A stretch of DNA of 64,000 bases, taken from positions 2,232,001 to 2,296,000 of the forward strand of contig CBDHDW010000013.1 in the NCBI GenBank assembly GCA_965261915.1, read 5' to 3'. This document shows positions 54,501 to 62,408 of this stretch, in pieces. Positions within the stretch are counted from its first letter, which is position 1. Each line of letters starts with the position of its first letter. The notes under the pieces are model-generated. The model was given only the letters and a program-made list of their open reading frames with translations. It was not told the DNA's origin and did not search any database. This DNA is from JAIBDK01 sp965261915. Its GTDB lineage: Bacteria; Pseudomonadota; Gammaproteobacteria; Arenicellales; Poriferihabitantaceae. The position numbers were made by a program, and so were the translations under genes.

Positions 54501-54732
54501 CGAGTCCCTCGAGGCCGGAAAGCTCTTCTTCCTGCTGGTTGAGAATCTCGCGCTCGACTTCCGCTGGCGCCGCACCAAACCAGTTTGTCGTTACCGTGAT
54601 AACCGGGCGATTGACATCCGGGGCGAGTTGGATGGGGATGGATTTAAGCGCCACGAGACCAAACAGGATGACCAGGAGCACTGCCGCGACAACCGCGACA
54701 GGTCGTTCAATGGCCGCTTTGATCAGGTTCAC
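51538..54732 (-). CDS. RND efflux pump, inner-membrane permease
   Basis: A 1064-residue AcrB-type transporter of the hydrophobe/amphiphile family. It has the N-terminal IERPVAVVAAVLLVILFGLV helix, the periplasmic loop ITVTTNWFGAAPAEVEREIL, the proton-relay Asp pair in GLAFAVGMVVDAAIVVLENI, and the second-half equivalents MLGFVILIGIVVNNAILLIH. It pumps drugs or metabolites out of the periplasm with the adaptor encoded 19 bp upstream and an outer-membrane channel that is not in this window. Substrate is unknown. Confidence 0.94.
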   Translation of the reverse strand: MNLIKAAIERPVAVVAAVLLVILFGLVALKSIPIQLAPDVNRPVITVTTNWFGAAPAEVEREILNQQEEELSGLEGLESITGKAEPGRSRIALEFKVDTNMDRALLLVANRLDRVSDYPDETEQPTLDTSGSEDNSIAWMVLNLQEGNDRPIHEFGDFIEDVVKDRLERVPGIGRINVYGGSEREIHVIVDPFLLARYQLTVSDISRAMRNANVSLGAGSIDEGKRRYVVRTEGELNDLNIIRDVVIRSSESAGALDRVSVADVADVSFGFKAPTSAIRLLGKPSMALSAERQTGANVIETMAGLREAIAELNESTIPNAGLTFRQVYDETVYINSAIDLVQQNIWLGGALAALILILFLRSLRATLVISLAIPVSVIGAFVAMAALGRSINVISLAGLAFAVGMVVDAAIVVLENIYRLKERGYSNVKAAYLGAQQVWGAVLVSALTTVTVFIPILIMELEAGQLFRDIAVAISVAVLLSLVVSVTVIPALSRKLLKETNSASRANGAVTFSRIRLPLIDWLAEKFSALTSGFVNAVVKSRFFAIAITLIVTMVASVGAYKALPKLEYLPEGNRNLLFGIVIPPPGYNLETTSKIAAGIEEEIKPLWATETGPESAPGEPPKIERFFYIATPSQTFLGAIAVEPERVAELKPVLQKPVFREPGTFGFINQPSIFGRGIGGGRKVELDISGPDLETILGVANRAFLKVLGLFPREQGHEWRPVPGLELGAPEVRVVPDRLRLSDSGVTAVELAQTIDTFNDGLRVTQSTVDGKLMDIVLKGNVGSVTETQGIDSLPVVTPSGRVVPVASLAQSVITAGPTQIRHRERFRTVTLEIRPNQAMALETAINNIEEQVIATLTEEGLPGGVQLSISGTADKLVETRNAMAINMMLSIVIVFLVMAVLFESFIYPLIIMLSVPVAAAGGVGGLAVLNLTTFQALDMLTMLGFVILIGIVVNNAILLIHQTLHHIREENIAPDEAIKMATRNRIRPIFMSTLTSVFGMLPLVFFPGAGSELYRGLGSVVVGGLSLSAVITLLIVPPMMSLLISPLESRRQRLKNAEQIPA

Positions 54733-54751
54733 CAGACTGCGCTGTTTCGGG

Positions 54752-55885
54752 TTATTCGGGGTCTGCGATGTTGATCGCCTGATCCGGCTTCAGGCGTTCG
54801 TTACCGCGTATTACGACGCGCTCGCCAAGGTTCAGGCCTTCAAGAATTTCCAGCCGTTCCGCCGATGCGATACCGCTTTTGATGTGGCGCATCTCCGCCG
54901 TTGTGGTTTCGGATTCGTTGACGACAAATACAATCCGATTATTGCCGCGCTGAATCACCGCATCCTTGTGGACGCTGAGGATTCGTTTGGCCGCGGATGC
55001 CGGAACGAATACGGTTACACTTTGCTGGCTTGCTACTGTGCCGGCATCTTCATTCAGGGTGGTATTGAAGCGTACCCGCCGGGTTCGTGTTCTGGGATTT
55101 TCCTGCGGAATTATGGCGCGCAAATCAGCATCGTGTTCAGTGCCGTTTTCAAGCACCAGCTTCAAAATTTGTCCGTGCGACAGGCCATCCAGAAGCGCTG
55201 CCGGAACATCAGCTTCAAGCTCAAGATTATCGTCTGAAATAATTTCAAACACGGTGACGCCCGGTTGTAGGTAGTTGCCAACCTCGGTTAGTTTCTGAGT
55301 GATGGTCCCATCAAAAGGAGCCCGGATCGCAACATAGCTGAGATTGAGCGTGGCCAGACCAAGATTTGCACGACGGCTGTTAATACTTGCTTCAGCCTCG
55401 TTGACTCGGGCTAATGCAATATTCTGCTGTTGCCGGGCATCGTCGTATGCGGCCTTACTGACCGCCGCTGAATCCGCCAGTCCCTGCAAGCGCTTTACTT
55501 CTTGCGTGGCTAGTGCAAGTTGTGCGTTAGCGGTTTTCAATCGTGTCTGAGATTCTGCCAATTGTGATTCAGCCTGAAGCAACTTCAGTTCAAGGTGTTG
55601 CCGGTCTACGCTTGCCAGTCCCTGCCCGGTCGTAACTCGATCCCCGACCTCAACGCTGACACCGATGACGCTGCCGCTTATTCTCGACGCTACCGACCCG
55701 GAGCGTTTAGCGACCAGTCGCCCCAGAATCGGAACGGTCTGGGTAAATTGTTCTTCGATCACCGGATCAACGGTAACGAGTGCTGCGTGCTGCGCCGATA
55801 CCGAAGGTAAAACCAATGCAAACAGCAGGATCATTCCGCTAAACTGTGAGCGTCTGAATCGGTAATAATCTTTTGTTTGTATCAT
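54752..55885 (-). CDS. RND efflux adaptor (membrane fusion protein)
   Basis: A 377-residue periplasmic adaptor. A signal (GMILLFALVLPSVSA) ends before QHAALVTVD. It contains the barrel/lipoyl part AKRSGSVASRISGSVIGVSV, a helical hairpin of about 70 residues (LKLLQAESQLAESQTRLKTA and on), YVAIRAPFDGTITQKLTEVG and the membrane-proximal domain. No lipobox Cys is evident, so it is probably soluble. It is first in the run to mtgA. Confidence 0.93.
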   Translation of the reverse strand: MIQTKDYYRFRRSQFSGMILLFALVLPSVSAQHAALVTVDPVIEEQFTQTVPILGRLVAKRSGSVASRISGSVIGVSVEVGDRVTTGQGLASVDRQHLELKLLQAESQLAESQTRLKTANAQLALATQEVKRLQGLADSAAVSKAAYDDARQQQNIALARVNEAEASINSRRANLGLATLNLSYVAIRAPFDGTITQKLTEVGNYLQPGVTVFEIISDDNLELEADVPAALLDGLSHGQILKLVLENGTEHDADLRAIIPQENPRTRTRRVRFNTTLNEDAGTVASQQSVTVFVPASAAKRILSVHKDAVIQRGNNRIVFVVNESETTTAEMRHIKSGIASAERLEILEGLNLGERVVIRGNERLKPDQAINIADPE

Positions 55886-55942
55886 CTATCGAATTTAAAC
55901 CATTCCAGCCAAAAACTCGATGTAAATTAGCAGATTAGTCCG

Positions 55943-56734
55943 GTGAGAAATTTTTTACATTCAATATTGATGTTCACTGGATTGCTGTGTACTGTGGCGG
56001 TCCTTTTAATGATCTGGACGGGCTCCAGAGACAAGTCAGCGAACGATAAAGTGACAGAAGAAATAGAATTTATTGAACATCAAACGGGTCTGGATCCAGA
56101 ACATGCAATCATCTGGCTGCATGGTCTGGGTGCAGACGGTCATGATTTTCAACCCATTGCATCGCAGCTGAGCATGCCGCCGCAAACACCGGTTCGCTTC
56201 ATTTTCCCCCACGCGCCGATGCGACCCATTACCGTGAATGGCGGCATGATGATGCGTGGGTGGTATGACATTGTGGATTTACCGGTTGATCTCCAACAAC
56301 CACGACGTGAAGATCGTGCGGGTCTGGAATCGTCAATGAAGATCGTAGAAGAGCTGATTGCTCAGGAAAACAGTCGTGGCATTTCGACGGAGAATATTTT
56401 TCTTGCAGGATTTTCGCAGGGGGGCGCTATTGCGCTTTTCACAGGACTTCGGTTGAATCAGAAACTGGCCGGAATCATTGCCTTGTCAACTTATCTTCCC
56501 GATGCGTCAACAATCGAAACCGAGCGCAGTGAATTCAATCAGCATACACCGATATTTTATGGACATGGTAATCAGGATCCGCTGATTTCAGTCGCCGCCG
56601 CACAAAGCAGTCGTTCAATTCTGGATAAACTGGGGTATTCAGTTGAGTGGCATACCTATGAAATGCCGCATTCGGTGCACCCTCGGGAGATCGTTGATAT
56701 CGGCAGTTTTATTGAATCGCTACTGATTCGCTAA
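55943..56734 (+). CDS. Carboxylesterase/phospholipase family, membrane-anchored
   Basis: A 263-residue alpha/beta hydrolase of the carboxylesterase/acyl-protein-thioesterase type. After an N-terminal hydrophobic segment (residues 5-26) the fold shows IIWLHGLGADGHDFQPIAS, RFIFPHAPMRPITVNGGMMM, the nucleophile S158 in LAGFSQGGAIALF, the Asp in GHGNQDPLIS, and the His in EMPHSVHPREI. Relatives are normally about 220 residues and soluble, so the N-terminal anchor is an added feature. The start is GTG at 55943. Confidence 0.9.
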   Translation: MRNFLHSILMFTGLLCTVAVLLMIWTGSRDKSANDKVTEEIEFIEHQTGLDPEHAIIWLHGLGADGHDFQPIASQLSMPPQTPVRFIFPHAPMRPITVNGGMMMRGWYDIVDLPVDLQQPRREDRAGLESSMKIVEELIAQENSRGISTENIFLAGFSQGGAIALFTGLRLNQKLAGIIALSTYLPDASTIETERSEFNQHTPIFYGHGNQDPLISVAAAQSSRSILDKLGYSVEWHTYEMPHSVHPREIVDIGSFIESLLIR

Positions 56735-57367
56735 AGCGACTTTAAGTTTCTCGTAGAATGGCTGATGATGGTCTAACAACGGTAAAAGCCTTGGTGACTG
56801 TTCGGCGGCTTTGGCAAAACGCATATTGATCAGATCGTCGCCCTTGGTTTTTCGGATTCCTGAACTTGCAATAACAGACTGGTGCCAGCCAGATACCGAT
56901 TGCCAGTCGTCTGGAACTTCTCCAGATTGCCATTCGAAGGCTTGCGACAGAAACGGTAAGTCGAGATAATCCCAGGCATTTCCCAGCGACATCATTGGGT
57001 CATTTTGAACCGACTCTGCCTCCACAATGAAAGGCGGCCGGTTACTGTACCTGCAGAGCCATTCATACAGTTTCCACTGGGCTTCAATTCCAATCTCTTC
57101 CAGCGTTACGTTAGCGTCCAGCTGGTAATAAGATAAAATCGATCTCTTCGGGTTGCGGATCAGGATGAGATGTGCAAACTGATTTGAAAGCTCAGGATAA
57201 CGATAAATTTCGGGTAGAACGTAGTAGCCCATGTCCTTGAAAAACACCGTGCGCGTTTTTGCGCGGCTCTGAAAATCAGCAATGATTTCCTCAAAAGTTT
57301 CCAGTCGGCCAATATTGAGCTCAGAGTGGGGCAACGATTTCTTTCCGAGCCCAACATAGTAGTAGTA
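56720..57367 (-). pseudogene. Sulfotransferase-family gene, 3' part, cut by IS1380
   Basis: C-terminal 215 codons of a sulfotransferase-like gene whose 5' part lies at 59022-59144. Joining the parts after removing the insertion sequence and one copy of the 5-bp target duplication gives HEPFMYYYYVGLGKKSLPHS in one frame and 256 codons. The 3' part has TRTVFFKDMGYY, LILIRNPKRSILSYY (PAPS 3'-phosphate site RNP-x-x-x-S) and WQSVSGWHQSVIASSGI. Its end overlaps the convergent esterase gene by 15 bp. Confidence 0.85.
57363..57367. repeat. Left 5-bp target duplication TAGTA
   Basis: TAGTA at 57363-57367 directly before the left IS1380 end; the second copy is at 59017-59021 directly after the right end. 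Confidence 0.85.
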
Positions 57368-59016
57368 CCCCAATCCCCAGATAGAAATCTCTTAAACGCA
57401 GGAAGCCTTGGCTGTATAATGGTTTGCTCTTAAACCCACCATCACCCAATGGGTGCACAGCTCAAGGCTGATGACTATTCTACCCTACAAACTCGATACA
57501 ACGAACGATTTACTCACCTCTCGTGCCGGTTTATTGGCGATTGCTCAACTAATGGACTCCCTGAACCTGTCTGAGCGAATCGACAAGCACTTCCCCCAGC
57601 CTAAAAGCAATCGTGGGTATAAGCCCTCGGAGTTCATCAAGCCCCTCATCCTGATGCAGCATGAAGGCAGTTTTCACCTGGATGAGGTTCGCAACCTTCA
57701 GGATGATGAAGCACTGCGCACCGTGCTGGATCTCAAGAAACTTCCCCAGGCGACCACGATTGGAGATTGGCTCAGGCGAATGGGAAGCCAGCCGCAAATC
57801 CAGGCTGCCTGGGTAAAGGTGAATAAAGCCTTATTGAAGGTAGCCTTGCATCGCTGTAAGGAAGTCACACTGGACATTGATGCCACTGAAATTGTTGCCC
57901 ATAAAGCGGGTGCACGGTGGACTTACAACAAGCACAAGGGCTTTATGCCGATGGTGGGGCATATTGCGGAAACCGGGCAGATCGTGGCCGTGGATTTCCG
58001 TCACGGCAATGTGCCGCCAGCGAAAGATAATAAGCCGTTTATCCAGCAATGCCAGCAGTCGCTCCCGGAAGACTGTACCGTGAAGGCGCTGCGTATTGAC
58101 GCCGCCGGCTACCAAACAAAAGTCATTGAGTATTGTGATAAGCAGGGTATCGAGTATGCCATTCGCGCCAAGACCAGCGCCGCACTGCGCGCGCAGATAG
58201 CAGCGGCAAGCGCTTCGGACTGGCAGCCTTTGCTGGATAAAAAAGGCAAAGCGGTCAATGGTCAGGATACCTACCGCACCAGTTTCTGCATCGGTGAGTA
58301 TGAAAAACCCTTCACCCTTATCATTCAGAGAACAGCCGTTACCGGCCAGGCGAGTCTGGATTTAGATTCATCAGATAACTCAGAAAACAGTTCAGAGGAA
58401 ATAAACTCAGGTGCTTATATTTATCGTGCGATTGCCACTAATCGGGATAGCCTTAGCGATAGCGAGATTGTTCACTGGTACAATCAACGTGCCGAGGATA
58501 GCGAGAACCGGATTAAGGAACTGAAGCGGGATTTTGGCGGTGACACCCTGCCGTGTTCAGATTTTGCTGCCAATGTGCTGTACTTTTTAATCTCCGCACT
58601 CTCCTGCAATCTATGTGCCCTCATGCGTCAGTTGCTGCCGGGGGAGTTGTCCCAGCATCGTGCGATAACACTGCGCTGGCGGCTGTACGCCATCGCGGCA
58701 AAAGTGGTCAGGACGGGACGTCAACTCTTGGTAAAAATGCGGGAAAACCACCGACTACTACTGGAACGAGTGCTGCTGGCACTGAAGGAGTTTGAAGCGC
58801 CGCCCATTTAACCCGACATAGAACAAGAATAACGGCTTCTGCAGGACAGGTGCGTCAAAAATAGCCGATTTAGCACTGATAATGCACCGAAAGCGGTTTT
58901 TGAGTAAACCTCTCGGCACTAGCTACCATAATTTGCTGTAATGGCCAGCCACAAGGCTTGAAAGAGGGATTCACCGAGCCTTGAAGCGCTGATGCTACTC
59001 TATCTGGGGATTTGGG
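57368..59016 (+). mobile_element. IS1380-family insertion sequence, intact
   Basis: A 1649-bp element with inverted ends CCCCAATCCCCAGATAGA at the left and CCCAAATCCCCAGATAGA (reversed) at the right, 17 of 18 matching, flanked by TAGTA duplications. It holds one complete transposase gene at 57453-58811. The insertion lies inside a sulfotransferase gene and the element could still move, because ends and enzyme are complete. The 5-bp duplication fits this family. Confidence 0.92.
57453..58811 (+). CDS. IS1380-family transposase
   Basis: A 452-residue DDE transposase. Key segments are LTSRAGLLAIAQLMDSLNLS, EVTLDIDATEIVAHKAGARW (first Asp), VKALRIDAAGYQTKVIEYCD (second Asp) and QRAEDSENRIKELKRDFGGD (final Glu), with the FAANVLYFLISALSCNL helix typical of IS1380. 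Full length. The start may be GTG at 57453 or the ATG at 57471. Confidence 0.92.
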   Translation: MHSSRLMTILPYKLDTTNDLLTSRAGLLAIAQLMDSLNLSERIDKHFPQPKSNRGYKPSEFIKPLILMQHEGSFHLDEVRNLQDDEALRTVLDLKKLPQATTIGDWLRRMGSQPQIQAAWVKVNKALLKVALHRCKEVTLDIDATEIVAHKAGARWTYNKHKGFMPMVGHIAETGQIVAVDFRHGNVPPAKDNKPFIQQCQQSLPEDCTVKALRIDAAGYQTKVIEYCDKQGIEYAIRAKTSAALRAQIAAASASDWQPLLDKKGKAVNGQDTYRTSFCIGEYEKPFTLIIQRTAVTGQASLDLDSSDNSENSSEEINSGAYIYRAIATNRDSLSDSEIVHWYNQRAEDSENRIKELKRDFGGDTLPCSDFAANVLYFLISALSCNLCALMRQLLPGELSQHRAITLRWRLYAIAAKVVRTGRQLLVKMRENHRLLLERVLLALKEFEAPPI

Positions 59017-59021
59017 TAGTA

Positions 59022-59144
59022 CATGAAAGGTTCATGTAAACAGTCTAGATCGCCGCGTTCGCGCATGATACGTTCAATTGCGGTGGACATGGATCGGGGA
59101 TGAACCCAGAGCGCAATGATTGAATTCGGTGGCGAAGTGTTCAT
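59022..59144 (-). pseudogene. Sulfotransferase-family gene, 5' part
   Basis: Forty-one codons beginning MNTSPPNSIIALWVHPRSMS with the PAPS-binding loop VHPRSMSTAIERIM and then RERGDLDCLHEPFMY, after which the insertion sequence begins. The remaining 215 codons are at 56720-57367. It starts 5 bp after the MATE gene stop and was probably cotranscribed with it. What the original enzyme sulfated is unknown. Confidence 0.85.
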
Positions 59145-59149
59145 CCAGA

Positions 59150-60484
59150 CTAACCGAGAGACTTTAGAATTTTTGGATAATAAAAAAGCAATGTAAGCGC
59201 CCGCATAATCATGAAGCCAAATAAAGCCAGATACAAGCCGTGATTTTGCAATACGGTAATAAGATACAGAGTAAGTAAAACGTATGATGTCGTGGAAACA
59301 AGCATGCCGTTGCGCATTTCTTTTGCAAACCCGGTGCCAATAAACAGTCCGTCGAGGTGGTAACTCGCACACGCCACCACCGGAAAAATAATCATCCAGA
59401 GCAAATAGTCTGAAGCGGTGGAAATTACCTCAGTGGAGTTGCTGAACAAATGTAAAACCGAATCCCCCAACAAGGCGTACACAATGCTTGCCGCCAACGC
59501 TGAAATGGATATCCAGAATGCGGTTAGTTTCACCGCGCGGATGAATCGGCTTCGATTCTTCGCGCCGTAAGCGCCGCCCCCTAAAGCCTCAATCGAGTGA
59601 GAGAACCCGTCCAGGGCATAGGCCATAATCGTACTTAAGTGCATCAGTATGGTATTCACCGCGAGATACACCTCCCCCAGTTTAGCGCTTTGTGCGGTAA
59701 AAAAGGCGAACGAAAAAACCAGACAAATCGTACGGATAAAAATATTGCTATTGGTTTTCATCATTGAAATCAACGAGGTGATTTCTATCAGCTGCTGTCG
59801 ATCAATTTGCTGGCAGGCCAGCAACAGACGTTTTCGCAGCAAAATGAACCCGAAGATTGCAGCGCTGTATTCTGCAATGAGCGTTGCCCAGGCCACGCCC
59901 TGAACGCCCCACTGAAAAACGGGCACAAAAAGCAAATCCAGAGCGATATTCACCAGATTCAAAACCAGCTGCAGGTACAGCGCCAGCCGGGTATTGTGCA
60001 GACCGACAAATATGCCGGTAAAAACGTAAATGCAAAGTGTTGCCGGCGCGCTCCAGATCCGAATCAATGAATATTCTTTTGCCAGAGATTCAACCGCATT
60101 GGAGCTGTCGATTAGTGACAGCGCCAGATCAACCAACGGCCGTCCAAACAGCACCACAATCAACCCTATTGCCAAAGCAAAGAGCATAAACCGCAACATG
60201 GTCAACGATATGGATTGGTCGTCTCCTGCACCATAAGCCTGCGCGATATAGCCGGTAATACCCATTTTCAGAAAGCCAAACCCCCAGTACAGGAAACTGA
60301 AAATCAGTGCCCCGAGCGCCACAGCACCAATGTTGTGTACCCCGGGTAGATGTCCTACTACCGCAGTATCCACAGCGCCGACAATGGGCACGGAAATATT
60401 GGAAATGATCATGGGTACCGCTAGCGCCAACACCGTTCGATGCGTTAGTACGGTATCCTGATTTGGTTCGAGCTGGTTGGTCAT
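59150..60484 (-). CDS. MATE-family efflux transporter (DinF-like)
   Basis: A 444-residue inner-membrane protein with about twelve helices: LALAVPMIISNISVPIVGAV, TAVVGHLPGVHNIGAVALGA, FGFLKMGITGYIAQAYGAGD and a C-terminal LALFGFMIMRALTLLFYYPK. The sequence style is DinF-like. MATE pumps use ion gradients to expel drugs or metabolites. Its stop lies 5 bp before the sulfotransferase start. No regulator is adjacent. Confidence 0.9.
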   Translation of the reverse strand: MTNQLEPNQDTVLTHRTVLALAVPMIISNISVPIVGAVDTAVVGHLPGVHNIGAVALGALIFSFLYWGFGFLKMGITGYIAQAYGAGDDQSISLTMLRFMLFALAIGLIVVLFGRPLVDLALSLIDSSNAVESLAKEYSLIRIWSAPATLCIYVFTGIFVGLHNTRLALYLQLVLNLVNIALDLLFVPVFQWGVQGVAWATLIAEYSAAIFGFILLRKRLLLACQQIDRQQLIEITSLISMMKTNSNIFIRTICLVFSFAFFTAQSAKLGEVYLAVNTILMHLSTIMAYALDGFSHSIEALGGGAYGAKNRSRFIRAVKLTAFWISISALAASIVYALLGDSVLHLFSNSTEVISTASDYLLWMIIFPVVACASYHLDGLFIGTGFAKEMRNGMLVSTTSYVLLTLYLITVLQNHGLYLALFGFMIMRALTLLFYYPKILKSLG

Positions 60485-60592
60485 GAGTTGTTATTGAGAC
60501 GTTAACCGGAAAAGGTTGGGATTTATTTCAAGCGCAGTACAATAAACGGAATATTGATTTCCCACAACATTTCCGAACTAAAGCGGAAAAAT

Positions 60593-60682
60593 ATGAAAGC
60601 CGAAGATATTCGATACCAGCATGATCTGGAGAGGTATAAGAAACTGCTGGGAAACCCTGATGTAAACGGGTTAACAGGATGA
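60593..60682 (+). other. Short unassigned frame in a decayed 500-bp gap
   Basis: Between the MATE and MFS genes (60485-60978) no intact gene is evident. One 29-codon frame reads MKAEDIRYQHDLERYKKLLG and ends TGA, sharing an ATGA with another frame at 60679 that reads IEKMEEAGPMGTRRRLLGTS. Both look coding-like and neither has a recognised domain; the stretch is probably a decayed gene. Confidence 0.3.
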
Positions 60683-60978
60683 TCGAGAAAATGGAAGAAG
60701 CCGGCCCAATGGGAACGCGCCGTCGATTGTTGGGAACCTCTGTCAGATTAAGCCGAAATAGGGTGCCGGCGATTCATAAAATGGCTGATGGAGCTCAGCT
60801 ATCTGGATAGTCGGTCCGATGCGGCAACGGCGATGCAACGCGTACTGTACGCCGGAGGCTGATTGTGAGCCAGATTCGCAAGGCTGATTAAAAAACGTCG
60901 AATAAGGGGATGATTTTTCTGGCACCTGCTGACTAATAGCCCTAGAATCGGCGAACTTTCACGTCGCTGAGCCAAGAC

Positions 60979-62298
60979 ATGCTGAATGACCTTCGCGCCT
61001 CTTGGGCGCTGTTAATTGGAATCGGTTTCATGATGCTGGGCAATGGTCTGCAAGGCACATTGCTGGGTTTACGCGCCACCATGGAAGGCTTCCCGACTTT
61101 CGTGACCGGAATCATGATGTCGGGTTATTTCGTCGGAATATTCGTGGGTTCCATGATTGCACCCCGATTGGTCAAACGCGTCGGCCATATTCGTGTTTTT
61201 GCCGCATTGGCATCGATGGCTTCAATTTCGATTCTGGTTCACGGTTTGTACGTTAACGCTGTGACCTGGACGGCGATGCGGCTGATAACGGGATTGAGTT
61301 ATGCCGGATTGTATGTTGTCGCGGAAAGCTGGCTTAACGATCGAGCCAGTAACGAAACCCGCGGCCAGGTTTTATCCGTTTATATGGTTATCACCACACT
61401 GGGTCTGGGTGGCGGCCAGTTTTTACTCAACCTCAGTGATCCTTTACAGGTTGAGTTATTCGTTCTGGTTTCCATTATCGTATCGTTTGGTTTGATCCCC
61501 ATTTTGCTGACAGTGCGGCCGGCCCCAGGCTTTGAAACCGCAGGCTCGATGTCGTTAAAAGACCTGTATAGTGCATCGCCGTTGGCAGTGATTAGTAATT
61601 GCTTAACGGGCGTTGCCCACGGCACCATATTTGGGCTCGGTGCGGTTTATGCCGCCCATGAACTTCAGGGCGTTGAACAGGTTTCCGTGTTTATGGCGTG
61701 TTTCTTGTTGGGAAGTCTGATTTTCCAATGGCCGGTAGGCTGGCTGGCTGATCATATTAACCGCCGTGTGATTATGGCCGGATTGTGTGTGCTGGCGATT
61801 GCGGCTTGTGTGTTGGCCCTGCTCGTTGCAAAAGGCAGTGTCATTTATTTCGGAATAATCGTTTTGCTCGGTGGTGCTGCAATGCCAATGTACTCACTGA
61901 CAATTGCGTATGCCAATGACCGACTGGAACCCGAACAAATTGTCGCAGCCAGCGGCAGCCTGGTAATGGTTGCGGGCATCGGCTTGAGCACCGGACCCAT
62001 TGTGGTATCGTTTTTGATGGGGCATTTTGGCTCAAGTTATTTTTTCATTGGTATTGCTGCTGCATTCGTAGCCATTCTGATTTTCACAACCCACCGTATG
62101 AACATGACGGAAGCTATTGCCCCATCCGAGCAAAGCCCCGCCATTGCCGCAGGCATCATAGGGACACCCGTTGCCCAGTACAATGCCCCTGATGCAGAAG
62201 AGTATGTTGACGCTCTGATCAACGATCAGCTGGAACATCTGGATAACGATACATCGGACTCCGGGTCAGACGAAGCGGAGCTGGAAAAGTTTCTTTAG
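60979..62298 (+). CDS. MFS transporter, YcaD-like
   Basis: A 439-residue major facilitator with twelve hydrophobic segments. The family signature is spread over LRASWALLIGIGFMMLGNGL, QGTLLGLRATMEGFPTFVTG, MMSGYFVGIFVGSMIAPRLV and FQWPVGWLADHINRRVIMAG. Relatives of E. coli YcaD have similar length; the substrate is unknown. A strongly acidic C-terminal tail (DTSDSGSDEAELEKFL) follows the last helix, possibly a cytosolic interaction tail. Confidence 0.88.
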   Translation: MLNDLRASWALLIGIGFMMLGNGLQGTLLGLRATMEGFPTFVTGIMMSGYFVGIFVGSMIAPRLVKRVGHIRVFAALASMASISILVHGLYVNAVTWTAMRLITGLSYAGLYVVAESWLNDRASNETRGQVLSVYMVITTLGLGGGQFLLNLSDPLQVELFVLVSIIVSFGLIPILLTVRPAPGFETAGSMSLKDLYSASPLAVISNCLTGVAHGTIFGLGAVYAAHELQGVEQVSVFMACFLLGSLIFQWPVGWLADHINRRVIMAGLCVLAIAACVLALLVAKGSVIYFGIIVLLGGAAMPMYSLTIAYANDRLEPEQIVAASGSLVMVAGIGLSTGPIVVSFLMGHFGSSYFFIGIAAAFVAILIFTTHRMNMTEAIAPSEQSPAIAAGIIGTPVAQYNAPDAEEYVDALINDQLEHLDNDTSDSGSDEAELEKFL

Positions 62299-62408
62299 GT
62301 TCTACCAGCAACCCTATGGGGTGAATTCGCTGGGTAACAGAATGATGGGTTATACTGCTTGCACTCCGACACACCGAAGAGTATAGGTTGCCATCTAAAC
62401 CACCACAA

